Origin: UBA2784 sp964494625
Lineage (GTDB): Bacteria > Pseudomonadota > Alphaproteobacteria > Micropepsales > Micropepsaceae
Direction: 5' to 3'
Assembly (NCBI GenBank): GCA_964494625.1
Contig: CAZBRT010000001.1
Location: 248,001-312,000 of the forward strand
Length of the DNA: 64,000 nt
Positions 51,191 to 60,539 of the stretch are shown here, one piece after another. The notes below the pieces were generated by a model that saw nothing but the letters and a program-made list of their open reading frames with translations, made no database searches and had not been told where the DNA came from. How positions within the stretch are numbered: position 1 is the stretch's first letter; every line of letters starts with the position of its first letter. The position numbers and the translations under genes are program-made.

Positions 51191-51501
51191 TGCTTTTCGG
51201 GAAGGCTTTGGGCTGCCGGACGCACCAGGAGTTCGCGCTCGAGCCGGGCAGCGCGGCGGCGCTGGTGACGGGCCTCACGGCGGAAGCGGCCCTGTGCCGT
51301 CCAGACGCCAAATCCGCCCAGGAGCACACCGAGGAACACGCAACCGAAAATGACGAGCCAGAGCGGTACGTCAAAAACGACGGCGGGATTTCCGGCGGAG
51401 AAGGGATCGAGCGAAAGGCGCACAGGCCCGCGATTGGCGATCGCTGCCACCACGCCCATCAGCATCAGGGGAATCATAAAAAGCCAGCTTGTCAGGCGCA
51501 C
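51187..51501 (-). CDS. lapA: LapA-domain (DUF1049) membrane protein
   Basis: 104 residues with two membrane helices (about 5-22 and 45-68), the PVRLSLDPF loop between them and a basic, arginine-rich coiled-coil-like tail. In enterobacteria LapA acts with LapB in lipopolysaccharide assembly; no lapB is seen here. It lies between ihfB and trpF, the usual alphaproteobacterial position. Confidence 0.85.
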   Translation of the reverse strand: MRLTSWLFMIPLMLMGVVAAIANRGPVRLSLDPFSAGNPAVVFDVPLWLVIFGCVFLGVLLGGFGVWTAQGRFRREARHQRRRAARLERELLVRPAAQSLPEKQ

Positions 51502-51558
51502 GGGATGACATCCTTTTCAGGCGTTACCCCGGCATAGAGCCCAAGTGACGGCCTTCGA

Positions 51559-51855
51559 TCAAGAACTGCTGCCACCGCCGGTATTCAGGCGCTCACGCAG
51601 CTCCTTGCCGGTCTTGAAATAGGGCACGCGCTTCTCGTCAACCGGAACGGGCTCGCCCGTGCGCGGATTGCGGCCGGTGCGTGACGGCCTCACTTTGACC
51701 GAAAAGGCGCCAAAGCCGCGCAATTCCACGCGATCACCGCGCGACAAAGCGAGCGCGATCTCGTCGAAAATGGTCGAGACGATGCGCTCGGCATCCTTGT
51801 GCAAGAGGTTGGGGTGGCTCTCTGCGAGTTTGGCCACCAGCTCTGACTTGATCAT
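51559..51855 (-). CDS. ihfB: Integration host factor subunit beta
   Basis: 98 residues from the ATG at 51855 (MIKSELVAKLAESHP). DNA-bending HU/IHF fold with the signature GRNPRTGEPVPVDEKRVPYF near 62-81, the beta-arm that inserts Pro into the minor groove, and VELRGFGAFSVKVRPS near 44. Its partner IhfA is not in this window. The C-terminus is GGGSSS. Position downstream of rpsA supports the beta-subunit name rather than HU. Confidence 0.93.
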   Translation of the reverse strand: MIKSELVAKLAESHPNLLHKDAERIVSTIFDEIALALSRGDRVELRGFGAFSVKVRPSRTGRNPRTGEPVPVDEKRVPYFKTGKELRERLNTGGGSSS

Positions 51856-52213
51856 GGCTCCGTTGTCCCCCCTTGGGTCCCGCTTGAAGTCCAACGCAGC
51901 CGCCATCACGCATCTGCCCCCGCAGTCCTGCGCAGCCTGCTTGACGGGAATTGCAAGGCGACTGACCGGCGTTCCCCTCGGGGACGCTTCATCCGGAAGC
52001 GCCAAGGGGACGACACCCCGGCGGCCAAATGGTTAATCCGGCGTGAGGGGCGACAACGCACGATCCGAAAACGAACGCCTTGGCGACTCCCAACTCCAAG
52101 TCCGGCCAAGGCTGCCCCATGAAAAGCCCCCGCGTCAAGATTGGTTTCACTTAAGTCTTTCGTTTGACACGTATTTTTCAGGCTTGCCGCCAGAATCAGC
52201 CCTCGCCTCCACG
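51856..52213. other. Spacer between rpsA terminator and ihfB
   Basis: About 360 bases with no supported gene. It must contain the ihfB promoter for the minus strand because an rpsA terminator stands upstream, but no box pair is convincing. TTGACA on the plus strand at 52164-52169 leads to no gene. Confidence 0.45.
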
Positions 52214-52243
52214 AAAAAGGCGGCCCCATTGGGGGCCGCCTTT
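52214..52243 (-). terminator. Rho-independent terminator of rpsA
   Basis: Minus strand: AAAGGCGGCCCC pairs with GGGGCCGCCTTT around a few bases and runs into five T residues, 29 bases after the rpsA stop. Confidence 0.9.
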
Positions 52244-52271
52244 GACTGTGATGCGTCCGGCTTTGGCCGAA

Positions 52272-54065
52272 TCAGCTGTCGCCGTCCTGCTTCTTCTGGG
52301 CCTTGGAAAGTGCCGCACCCAGGATGTCGCCCAACGACGCGCCCGAATCGGACGAGCCATACTGGGCAACGGCTTCCTTCTCTTCGGCGATCTCGCGGGC
52401 CTTGATGGAAACGGCGACCTGGCGCTTGGCCTTGTCGACATTCGTCACCTTGACGTCGATCTTGTCGCCCGCCGAGAAGCGCTCGGGGCGCTGCTCGGAG
52501 CGGTCACGCGCAAGATCAGCGCGACGCACGAAGGACTTGCTGCCGTCATCGAGTTCGACCTCGACGCCGCCATCATTGACCGCCACCACCGTCACGGTGA
52601 TCACGTCGCCCTTCTTGACGCCGCCGCCGGCAGGCGCCGGTGCGGGCGCACCCGTTTCAGCCGACTTGGAAAGCTGCTTGATGCCAAGGCTGATGCGCTC
52701 CTTCTCGACATCGACGTCGAGAACGACGGCCTTGACCATGTCGCCCTTCTTGTAGTCGGCAATCGCCTCCTCGCCCGGACGCGACCAGTCGAGATCGGAG
52801 AGGTGCACCATGCCGTCCACATCGCCCTCAAGGCCGATGAAGAGGCCGAACTCGGTGATGTTGCGGACTTCGCCCTCGATGACCGTACCGGCGACATGGG
52901 TCTCGCGGAACTGGGTCCACGGATTTTCCATGCACTGCTTGAGGCCAAGGCTGATGCGGCGCTTCACCGGATCAACTTCGAGCACCATCACTTCGACTTC
53001 CTGGCTGGTCGAGACGATCTTGCCGGGGTGGACGTTCTTCTTCACCCACGACATTTCGCTGACATGCACGAGGCCTTCAACGCCCGGCTCCAGCTCCACA
53101 AAGGCGCCGTAGTCGGTGATGTTGGTGACGCGGCCCGAGAGCTTCGCACCGGCGGGATATTTCGCCTGCGCGCCCTCCCACGGATCGGCCTCAAGCTGCT
53201 TCATGCCGAGGCTGATGCGCTGGGTGTCGTGGTTGACCTTGATGATCTGAACCCGCACGCGCTGGCCGATCTGGAGGATTTCCGACGGATGATTGACGCG
53301 GCGCCACGCCATGTCGGTGACATGGAGGAGGCCGTCCACACCGCCGAGATCGACGAAGGCGCCGTAATCGGTGATGTTCTTCACATCGCCTTCGATGATC
53401 TGGCCTTCCTTGAGGTTGGCGACGATCTCGTTGCGCTGTTCGGCGCGGGTCTCTTCGAGGACCGCACGACGCGAGACAACGATGTTGCCGCGGCGCTTGT
53501 CCATCTTCAGGATCTGGAAGGGCTGCGGCACGTTCATCAGGGGGCCGATGTCGCGGATGGGACGGATGTCCACCTGGCTGCCCGGCAGGAACGCCACGGC
53601 GCCGGCAAGATCAACAGTAAAGCCGCCCTTGACGCGTCCGAAGATCACGCCGGTCACGCGCTGGTTGTCGGCATGCGACTTTTCGAGATTGGTCCAGCTT
53701 TCCTCGCGACGCGCTTTCTCGCGCGACAGCACGGCTTCGCCGGCGGCGTTCTCGATGCGGTCGAGGAAGACTTCAACCGTGTCGCCGGGACGGATGACGA
53801 CATCGCCGCCATGGCCCGTGAATTCCTTGAGCGGAATGCGGCCTTCGGTCTTGAGGCCAACATCGACGATCACAATGTCATTGGTGACGGAAACAACCGT
53901 GCCCTTGAGCACGTTGCCTTCGAAGCTGCCGCTTGCCTTGAAGCTCTCGTCGAGCATCGCCGCGAAATCATCGCGGGTCGGGGTCATGCCGGCGCCAAGT
54001 TGGTCCTGGGATGCAACACGCGCTGTCTGCGCCTTGCTGCGGGTTTGGGTGTTGGGACGAGCCAT
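52272..54065 (-). CDS. rpsA: 30S ribosomal protein S1
   Basis: 597 residues, slightly longer than usual, with about six S1 RNA-binding repeats. Repeat landmarks include GRVKGGFTVDLAGAVAFLPGS, NITDYGAFVDLGGVDGLLHV, GLVHVSEMSW and LDWSRPGEEAI. The first 35 residues are a Gln/Thr/Arg-rich extension before DDFAAMLDESF. It binds mRNA leaders on the 30S subunit and helps initiation. Transcribed after aroA-cmk with a 142-base gap that may have its own promoter. Confidence 0.97.
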   Translation of the reverse strand: MARPNTQTRSKAQTARVASQDQLGAGMTPTRDDFAAMLDESFKASGSFEGNVLKGTVVSVTNDIVIVDVGLKTEGRIPLKEFTGHGGDVVIRPGDTVEVFLDRIENAAGEAVLSREKARREESWTNLEKSHADNQRVTGVIFGRVKGGFTVDLAGAVAFLPGSQVDIRPIRDIGPLMNVPQPFQILKMDKRRGNIVVSRRAVLEETRAEQRNEIVANLKEGQIIEGDVKNITDYGAFVDLGGVDGLLHVTDMAWRRVNHPSEILQIGQRVRVQIIKVNHDTQRISLGMKQLEADPWEGAQAKYPAGAKLSGRVTNITDYGAFVELEPGVEGLVHVSEMSWVKKNVHPGKIVSTSQEVEVMVLEVDPVKRRISLGLKQCMENPWTQFRETHVAGTVIEGEVRNITEFGLFIGLEGDVDGMVHLSDLDWSRPGEEAIADYKKGDMVKAVVLDVDVEKERISLGIKQLSKSAETGAPAPAPAGGGVKKGDVITVTVVAVNDGGVEVELDDGSKSFVRRADLARDRSEQRPERFSAGDKIDVKVTNVDKAKRQVAVSIKAREIAEEKEAVAQYGSSDSGASLGDILGAALSKAQKKQDGDS

Positions 54066-54207
54066 AAAGAAGAATTCTCCAATCAGTCTTTGTTTCCGGG
54101 CCGGCCGGTTTTCTCCGGCGGTCTTCCTTTCGAACGCCCTGAACGCGCCAAACCGCCCACCCCCAGGAATTCAGGGGGCGTCCGGCATGCGCGATCCAGG
54201 AAAAAGG

Positions 54208-54861
54208 CTAATGCGCGAGTGCCTGCCGCGCAGCCGCAAGGGCTGAGGCGACGGCGGCGTCTATACTCAAATGAGTGGTGTCGAGCAAGGTTGCGTCCGC
54301 AGCCGGGTGGAGGGGGTCGGTCGCCCTTGAAGAGTCACGCAAATCCCGCTCCTTCAGCTCCCCCAGAATTTGGGGTTCGGTCACGTCCATGCCATAGGAC
54401 TTGAGTTCCAGGGTCCGGCGGCGGGCCCGCACCTCCACATCGGCGGTCACGTAAATCTTGAACCCGGCATCCGGGCAAATGACGGTGCCGATGTCGCGCC
54501 CGTCAAGCACCGCACCTGCGCCATGGGGCGGGTGGCGGGCAAAGTCACGCTGATAGGCCTGCAGGATGCGGCGTACCTCGGCAATTGCCGCAACTTTGGA
54601 GGCCGCCTGTCCGATCACGACATCACGGCGCAGGCGATCCTCGGGCACAAGGCCGGGACGGAACTTTTTTGCCGCATGGATCGCCGCTGCTTCATCGGCG
54701 GGATCATGCCCCGCATCGACGACCAGAAATCCCACCGCGCGGTATTGCAGGCCGGTATCGAGATGGTCAAAACCGAATTGGCGTGCGAGCGCACGCGCAA
54801 TCGTGCCCTTGCCCGATGCCGCAGGTCCATCGACCGCAATCACAGTCAAACGCCGGTTCAT
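54208..54861 (-). CDS. cmk: Cytidylate kinase
   Basis: 217 residues. P-loop VDGPAASGKGTIARALA near 10-26, DTGLQYRAVGF near 37, and the NMP-binding LDGRDIGTVICPDA near 118. It phosphorylates CMP and dCMP. Its start overlaps the aroA stop by 4 bases. Confidence 0.96.
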   Translation of the reverse strand: MNRRLTVIAVDGPAASGKGTIARALARQFGFDHLDTGLQYRAVGFLVVDAGHDPADEAAAIHAAKKFRPGLVPEDRLRRDVVIGQAASKVAAIAEVRRILQAYQRDFARHPPHGAGAVLDGRDIGTVICPDAGFKIYVTADVEVRARRRTLELKSYGMDVTEPQILGELKERDLRDSSRATDPLHPAADATLLDTTHLSIDAAVASALAAARQALAH

Positions 54862-56213
54862 CCCGCTTGTTCCGAAAAATCAGCGCCAAGACGCGCCATC
54901 ATGTCCTCAAAGCCGGGGAAGGATGTGGCGATCATGGCGGTGTCATCAACACTGACCGGTTTGCCGGCAGCAAGGCCCATCACCAAAAACGACATCGCGA
55001 TGCGGTGATCCATGTGCGTTGCAACCATGCCGCCGCCCTTGACGCCATCGGCCCCGCGCCCATGGATGACGAGCCAATCCTCGCCCATCTCGTGGTCAAC
55101 GCCGTTGGCAGCAAGACCTGCCGCGATGGCAGCGAGACGATCACTTTCCTTGACCCGCAATTCACCAAGGCCGCGCAAAATTGTCGTGCCTTCCGCAAAG
55201 GACGCCAAGACCGCAAGGATCGGATATTCGTCGATCATCGAGGGTGCGCGCGCGGCGGGCACATCGACGCCCTTGAGCCCGCTTGCCGCCACTTCAAGGT
55301 CGGCAACGGGCTCGCCGCCTTCCACGCGCTGATTGCGGAAAGTGAGGCTCGCGCCCATCTCCAGCAAGGTCGCATAGAGGCCGATGCGGGTTTCATTCAT
55401 CATCATGTTGCGGATGGTGATGCGGCTGCCGGGCACGATCAGGGCAGCGGCAACGGGAAAGGCTGCCGAAGAAGGATCGCCCGGCACGGCGATCACCATC
55501 GGCTTCAGCTCCGCTTCGCCCATAAGGCTGATGACACTGTCGCCATTGTCGTCCTGCGTGACGGATATCTCCGCACCAAACCCTGCGAGCATGCGCTCGG
55601 TGTGGTCGCGTGTTCTTTCCTTCTCGATCACTTGGGTCAGGCCCGGCGCATTCAGCCCGGCCAGAAGGATCGCCGACTTCACCTGCGCGCTTGGCACCGG
55701 CAGGCGGTAAGTCACCGGCATCGGGTTCGACGCGCCACGCAGCGTCAAAGGCAGGCGCAAGCCCTCGCGCGCCAATGCCGTCATGCCGAAGAGCCGCAAA
55801 GGATCGAGGACGCGGCCCATGGGGCGGCGGCAAAGCGAGGCATCACCCGTCAATGTCGCCGTGATCGGGGTTGTCGCCATCGCGCCCATCATCAGGCGCA
55901 CGCCGGTGCCGGAATTGCCGAAATCGAGGATTGACGCCGGTTCGCCAAAGCCGCCCACGCCCACGCCATCAATGGTCCAGTGACCATCACCCAGGCGGCT
56001 GGCCCGGGCGCCCAGGGCATTGACCGCCGCCGCCGTATTGAGGACGTCCTCGCCCTCCAGAAGGCCGGTGACGCGGGTCTGGCCCACCGCCAGCGCCCCC
56101 AGGATGAGGGCCCTGTGGGACACGGATTTGTCGCCGGGAACGGTCACTTCACCGGCGAGATTCGCCGATTTCCGGGCCGTCAGGGGCCGGCTTTTCGCAT
56201 GCGGGCGGCCCAT
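54858..56213 (-). CDS. aroA: 3-phosphoshikimate 1-carboxyvinyltransferase (EPSP synthase)
   Basis: 451 residues from the ATG at 56213 (MGRPHAKSRPLTARKS); the longer frame to 56324 is leader. Motifs are VPGDKSVSHRALILGAL near 27-43, LDFGNSGTGVRLMMGAM near 96 and LRVKESDRLAAIAAGL near 350. The phosphoenolpyruvate-binding region has Ala at NSGTG rather than the plant NAGTA, suggesting a class II-type, glyphosate-tolerant form; this is a family inference. First gene of aroA-cmk-rpsA. Confidence 0.96.
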   Translation of the reverse strand: MGRPHAKSRPLTARKSANLAGEVTVPGDKSVSHRALILGALAVGQTRVTGLLEGEDVLNTAAAVNALGARASRLGDGHWTIDGVGVGGFGEPASILDFGNSGTGVRLMMGAMATTPITATLTGDASLCRRPMGRVLDPLRLFGMTALAREGLRLPLTLRGASNPMPVTYRLPVPSAQVKSAILLAGLNAPGLTQVIEKERTRDHTERMLAGFGAEISVTQDDNGDSVISLMGEAELKPMVIAVPGDPSSAAFPVAAALIVPGSRITIRNMMMNETRIGLYATLLEMGASLTFRNQRVEGGEPVADLEVAASGLKGVDVPAARAPSMIDEYPILAVLASFAEGTTILRGLGELRVKESDRLAAIAAGLAANGVDHEMGEDWLVIHGRGADGVKGGGMVATHMDHRIAMSFLVMGLAAGKPVSVDDTAMIATSFPGFEDMMARLGADFSEQAG

Positions 56214-56377
56214 GACGGGACTTGGCCTCTTCCGAATTGCACCAATGGCTGTTTTCCCCTTTTGACAGCCGCAATTGATCGTGGCAATGGGAGCGCCCTT
56301 CGGACTGCCCCGCCCCGGCTTCAATCCCCGGCTTCAATCGGCGGCGGCAGGCCTTCCACGGACTGGCGAGACGTCAC

Positions 56378-56893
56378 TTGGCCCAAATCGATCTTGGCTT
56401 GAAACGGCAGTGCCCGAGCTGTGCGGCGCGGTTCTATGACCTCGCCAAGCGGCCCATCGTGTGCCCGAAATGCGGCTTCAAGTTCGAGCCTGAAGTGCTT
56501 TTGAAGCCGCGCAAGGCCCGCGTGCAGGAAAAGCCCCGTGCCGAAGCCGCCCCCGTGATGGTGGAGGAGGCAGAGGAAGTCGAAGAGACAGAAGTCGAGG
56601 CCGAAGAGGAAGCCGAGGAAGCCGAAGTCGAAGCGATCGACCTCACCAAGCCCAAGGTCGGCGACGACGCCATCGAGGAAGAGACCGACGATCCCGTCAC
56701 GCCCGCCGAGAAGCCCGTCAAGGGCCGCCGCGGCACGACCGAACAGGTTGATCCCGACCTTGAGGAATTCGGCGACGACGAGATCGAAACCGATGCCGAC
56801 GAGGATGACGATACGCTGGTGCCGGTCACTGACGACGAAGACGATCTCTCCGACATCGAAGTGGACGACAAGCCGGAAAAGGAACGCGAGTAA
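56378..56893 (+). CDS. TIGR02300 (FYDLN-acid) zinc-ribbon protein
   Basis: 171 residues from a TTG start at 56378, the only start consistent with the conserved N-terminus. The zinc ribbon has two CxxC knuckles (CPSC near 12, CPKC near 29) around ARFYDLAKRPIVCP, the FYDLN region of this alphaproteobacterial family. From residue 60 on it is an extremely acidic, Glu/Asp-rich tail, probably disordered. Function unknown; a nucleic-acid- or polymerase-associated role is only a guess from the ribbon. Divergent from aroA. Confidence 0.9.
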   Translation: MAQIDLGLKRQCPSCAARFYDLAKRPIVCPKCGFKFEPEVLLKPRKARVQEKPRAEAAPVMVEEAEEVEETEVEAEEEAEEAEVEAIDLTKPKVGDDAIEEETDDPVTPAEKPVKGRRGTTEQVDPDLEEFGDDEIETDADEDDDTLVPVTDDEDDLSDIEVDDKPEKERE

Positions 56894-56911
56894 GGCGACA
56901 AGGTTCTCTCG

Positions 56912-56937
56912 CTCTCCCCGAGCTTCGTCGGGGAGAG
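56912..56937. repeat. Perfect 10-bp stem hairpin after the FYDLN-acid gene
   Basis: CTCTCCCCGA and TCGGGGAGAG enclose GCTTCG, 19 bases after the stop codon. The stem is stable, but there is no T-run on the plus strand, so it may be a dispersed intergenic repeat or a processing/stability hairpin rather than a terminator. Confidence 0.65.
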
Positions 56938-57066
56938 AGAAGCGTGACGCGTATGAAACTGATTGATCGGCGGGGTCCAAGACCTTAGGTTCCCCGCCCG
57001 ATGCCACCGGCTCCTTTCACGCGAAAGTTCACGCGGAAAGGGGCGCCCAACCGGCGGCACATGGAT

Positions 57067-57142
<76 letters not shown>

Positions 57143-57150
57143 AATTCCGG

Positions 57151-58926
57151 TCAAAGCCATTGCGCTGATTTGAGCCCGCGCACCGCGTTGCCGAGATAAA
57201 ATCCGCCTGCCAGATCTTCCGGCCTCACAACCGCTTCACGCGCAAGGCCGCGTGAAAGAAGCTCCGCACGCAACACGCCATCAAGGCACGGCGTATCAAG
57301 CGGCGGCGTCACCAGCACGCCATCGCGCGGGACAAAGACGCTCATGCGCGCGGCCTCGCACACGTCTCCTTGCGCGTTGAGGAAGATCACCTCATCGGCG
57401 CCTGCTTCTCTTGCGCGCTGCAAGGGCCCTTCATAGTGATCGCGGCGACTGGTCTTCCAGCGCACAAAGGGATCGCGGGCAACAAGCCTTTCGGGCGCAA
57501 GCGCCACCTTCATGCTGCCCGGCTCGCGCGGCAGGCCGTCCACCCAGTCGCAGGCGGGCAAGTCTTCATGCGACAAATGAAGTGCGCCATCGGCGCCAAG
57601 CGCCACACGCACGCGCTGATCTGCCCCCGTTACCCTGATTGCATGAAGCGCGCGCACCAGCGCGTCGGGATCAAAGGCAAAGTTGAACCATCTGGCAGCC
57701 GCCTGCATCCGTGCCAGATGGCGGTTGATGAGCACAACGCCGCGGCCGCGCGCAAGGCGCATCGTCTCGATCAGCGCGAAGGGTTCAACCGGTGCGAGCG
57801 CAAAGCGGGCCTTCAGGAGGCATTCGTCATATTCGGCAGCCTCGCCTGAATCCGCCACCACGCCCGAACCCACGCAGAGCCGCGCTGCGCCATCTTCCGC
57901 CACGACCAGCGTGCGGATCGCGACGTTGAGTTTCACAAAGCCGCCCGGCCCGAACGCGCCCAGCGCCCCGCAATAATTTTCACGCGGCGCGGGTTCAACC
58001 TCCCGGATGATTTCGATGGCGCGGATTTTCGGGGCACCCGTCACCGAGCCGCAGGGAAAGAGCGCTTGCAGGATGCGCGACGGCGGCGTGGCAGGATCAA
58101 TGCCGGCGGCGATGCCGGATGTCATCGTGTGCAGCGCGGGATAGGTCTCGACCGTGAAAAGGTCGGTCACGCGCACGCTGCCGCCCTCGGCAATGCGCGA
58201 GAGATCATTGCGCAGGAGATCAACGATCATCAGGTTTTCGGCACGCTGTTTTTCGTCACGCGCAAGGTCTGATGCAAGGGCTGCGTCCAGCGCGGGATCG
58301 GGATTGCGGGCGCAGGTGCCCTTCATCGGGCGGGCCTTGAGCGTGCCGCCCGCGCCATCGAGGAAGAGTTCGGGCGAAAGGGACAGGATCGTGCGCTCCT
58401 TCGTGCGCATCACGGCGCCAAATCCTGCGCGCGCGCCAAAGCGCAAGGCGGGATAGAGCGCCATGGGATCACCCTCAATCCGCCCCTCCATGGGGAAGGT
58501 GAGGTTTGCCTGATAGATGTCACCCGCCGCGATCAACGCCTTCACGCGGGCAAAGGCGCGCGCATAGGCGGCGCGATCCATGGCAGGCGCCATGTCCTTA
58601 AGGCGCGCATCACCCTTGGGAAAAAGTGCGAGCACTTGTGCGCCCGTCAACGAGATGGGCGCGTCATGCACAAAGACATCGATCAATGGTGACAGGTTGC
58701 GCGGCATCAGGGGCGCAAGGCGCTGCTCCAGCGCATAGGCGAGCTCAAAGGCAAAGGCGCCCGCGACAAAATTGCCGGCGGCAACCGCGCGGTCAATCGC
58801 CGTCAGGGCTGCCGGCACGTCTTGCGCGCTGCTGGCGGTAATGCGGGCCTTGGCATTCGTGAACAGAAGCCCGTGGCCGGGCCACGCCCGGGCATCATCG
58901 AGCAGAAGGTCGCCAAATGCCGTCAT
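57151..58926 (-). CDS. pabBC: Fused aminodeoxychorismate synthase component I / 4-amino-4-deoxychorismate lyase
   Basis: 591 residues from the ATG at 58926. Residues about 1-375 are PabB: ARPMKGTCARN (Lys at the PIKGT position that marks PabB rather than TrpE), ENLMIVDLLRNDLSRI and FPCGSVTGAPKIRAIEI. Residues about 380-591 are the PLP-dependent PabC lyase with RWKTSRRDHYE (PLP lysine) and EVIFLNAQGDVCEAARMSVF (landmark EAARMSVF). Together they turn chorismate plus ammonia into p-aminobenzoate for folate. The glutaminase PabA is not in the window. The ATG overlaps the upstream cyclase stop as TGATG. Confidence 0.94.
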   Translation of the reverse strand: MTAFGDLLLDDARAWPGHGLLFTNAKARITASSAQDVPAALTAIDRAVAAGNFVAGAFAFELAYALEQRLAPLMPRNLSPLIDVFVHDAPISLTGAQVLALFPKGDARLKDMAPAMDRAAYARAFARVKALIAAGDIYQANLTFPMEGRIEGDPMALYPALRFGARAGFGAVMRTKERTILSLSPELFLDGAGGTLKARPMKGTCARNPDPALDAALASDLARDEKQRAENLMIVDLLRNDLSRIAEGGSVRVTDLFTVETYPALHTMTSGIAAGIDPATPPSRILQALFPCGSVTGAPKIRAIEIIREVEPAPRENYCGALGAFGPGGFVKLNVAIRTLVVAEDGAARLCVGSGVVADSGEAAEYDECLLKARFALAPVEPFALIETMRLARGRGVVLINRHLARMQAAARWFNFAFDPDALVRALHAIRVTGADQRVRVALGADGALHLSHEDLPACDWVDGLPREPGSMKVALAPERLVARDPFVRWKTSRRDHYEGPLQRAREAGADEVIFLNAQGDVCEAARMSVFVPRDGVLVTPPLDTPCLDGVLRAELLSRGLAREAVVRPEDLAGGFYLGNAVRGLKSAQWL

Positions 58927-60347
58927 CACACAAGATAGTGGATGTCGAGCGTGGCGCCACGGCCGCGCACGCTCTGATCCTGTTCGTGCACCAGGTTTTC
59001 GAAAAGATGGGCGAAGTTTTCGCCGCCTTCCAGGTGGATGTGGTTGATCAGGGCCGCCGACACGACAAGGCGCGCGCCCTTTTCCTTGCACATGGTCTGG
59101 AGCCTGCTGGCCGTATTGACCGTATCGCCGATCACCTCAAACGAAAGCCGCCGCTCGCTGCCGACGTCACCCAGAACGACCGGCCCATAATGGATGCCGA
59201 CCCCGATATTGACGGGCGGCAGGCCTTCCTCGCCGCGCACGATGTTCCAGCGGTCCACCACATTGATGAGATTGCGGGCACAGGCGAGCGCGCGCGCGCA
59301 ATCACGCACGCCGATGGTGGGGGCACCGAAAGTTGCCATCAGCCCGTCGCCGATGATCTTGTCGAGCGTGCCGCCCGCCTCGAATATCTCGTGCTCGGCC
59401 CGCGCATGGAAACCGCGCAGGAGATTGACGACTTCCTCGGGCTCGGCGGATTCGGCAAAGCTCGTGAAGCCGCGGATGTCGGCAAAGAGCACGGCCGCAT
59501 TCTGGCGTCGCACGGCGCCGAAAGGTTCGTCGCGCTCCGACAGGGTCTCGACAAGATTGGGCGAGAAGTGGCGGGCAAGATTTGTGCGTGCGCGCTCGGC
59601 ACGGCTCAAAATGCCCACGAGCCTGCGTGAGCGCGACACCGATACCGAAAGGGCCCCGGACAAGAGGATCACGACCGCCGCCTCGATGATCCATTTCGAC
59701 AAAGGCACATAAAACGGATTGGCATATTTTGCGGCATAGACGCGCAAATCCGCCTGGCCGGGCGTTCCGATGTCATAGAAAATGCCCGGCTCGTTCAGCA
59801 CATAGAGCATCACGCCTGTCCACGCCGCCACCATGCAGAAGCCGCACCACAGGACGAGGCGGGGCGAGAACGCAAAACTTGCCTGCACCAGGAACACGAA
59901 GAAATAGAGCACCGTGCCTTCGCGCAGGATCGCCGAAGGGGGCGGTCCCTCGGTCAGATAGGGATTGCGCATCGCGATGATGATGGCGAGATAGGCGCAG
60001 TCGACCAGCACCCAGATATATTTGAGTGCAGGCGGGTTCCAGCCGAGGCGCGCCACCATGAACTGGATGCCGCCCAGAACCGCCAGCAGGGCATAGGATC
60101 CGACCGCCCAAGCGTATGCCTCGCCCGACAGATTCTGGGCAAGGGCTGCCGAGATCGTCATGGCAAGCGTGATGGCCACGCGCACCAGCGCACCCAGCAT
60201 CAGGCCCGTGCGCTCTTCGCCCCGGAAGGCGCGGGCGAGATGGCGGTATTCCTTCTTGTCCTGGGCAGCAGCCAGCGTACGGCCGAACGGCCGGCGCGGC
60301 CGTCGACCGATCCAGCCTTCCTCACCTGAAGGTTCGGCAGATGTCAT
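58926..60347 (-). CDS. Membrane class III adenylate/guanylate cyclase
   Basis: 473 residues from the ATG at 60347; an ATG at 60398 would add 17. There are about six membrane helices between residues 50 and 240, then a cyclase domain. Metal-binding aspartates are in LFADIRGFTSFAE near 290 and in IIGDGLMATFG near 335; the transition-state Asn and Arg are in DTVNTASRLQ near 410. The purine-specifying pair is Lys (DKIIGDG) and Glu (FEVIGDT), closer to adenylate than guanylate cyclases. It makes a second messenger in response to an unknown membrane or lipid signal. It overlaps pabBC by one base. Confidence 0.9.
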   Translation of the reverse strand: MTSAEPSGEEGWIGRRPRRPFGRTLAAAQDKKEYRHLARAFRGEERTGLMLGALVRVAITLAMTISAALAQNLSGEAYAWAVGSYALLAVLGGIQFMVARLGWNPPALKYIWVLVDCAYLAIIIAMRNPYLTEGPPPSAILREGTVLYFFVFLVQASFAFSPRLVLWCGFCMVAAWTGVMLYVLNEPGIFYDIGTPGQADLRVYAAKYANPFYVPLSKWIIEAAVVILLSGALSVSVSRSRRLVGILSRAERARTNLARHFSPNLVETLSERDEPFGAVRRQNAAVLFADIRGFTSFAESAEPEEVVNLLRGFHARAEHEIFEAGGTLDKIIGDGLMATFGAPTIGVRDCARALACARNLINVVDRWNIVRGEEGLPPVNIGVGIHYGPVVLGDVGSERRLSFEVIGDTVNTASRLQTMCKEKGARLVVSAALINHIHLEGGENFAHLFENLVHEQDQSVRGRGATLDIHYLV

Positions 60348-60487
60348 CCCAGCGTGCCCCCAGACGTGCACGTGCCCGCCATTTTTCGCGGGGACCATGG
60401 CGCCCCGCGATTAGGGCAGACTCATGGCAAAGAATGAAGGTTTGTGGTGCCATCACGCAATCGTTGCAATGGCTGTTTGCTGATCGG

Positions 60488-60539
60488 CCTTTTGAACCGG
60501 CCTTTTGAACCGGCCCCTTGAACCGGCCTCTTGAACCGG
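60488..60539. repeat. Four tandem 13-bp repeats upstream of hsp20
   Basis: Four head-to-tail units of CCTTTTGAACCGG at 60488-60500, 60501-60513, 60514-60526 and 60527-60539. The first two are identical; units 3 and 4 differ only in the second to fourth positions. Each contains TTGAACCGG. The last unit supplies the putative heat-shock -35 box. Confidence 0.9.

Noticed and set aside
52164..54404. 746-residue antisense frame over rpsA
   Set aside because: Repetitive Asp/His/Leu content mirrors the S1 repeats on the other strand; it crosses the rpsA terminator and start and has no independent features.
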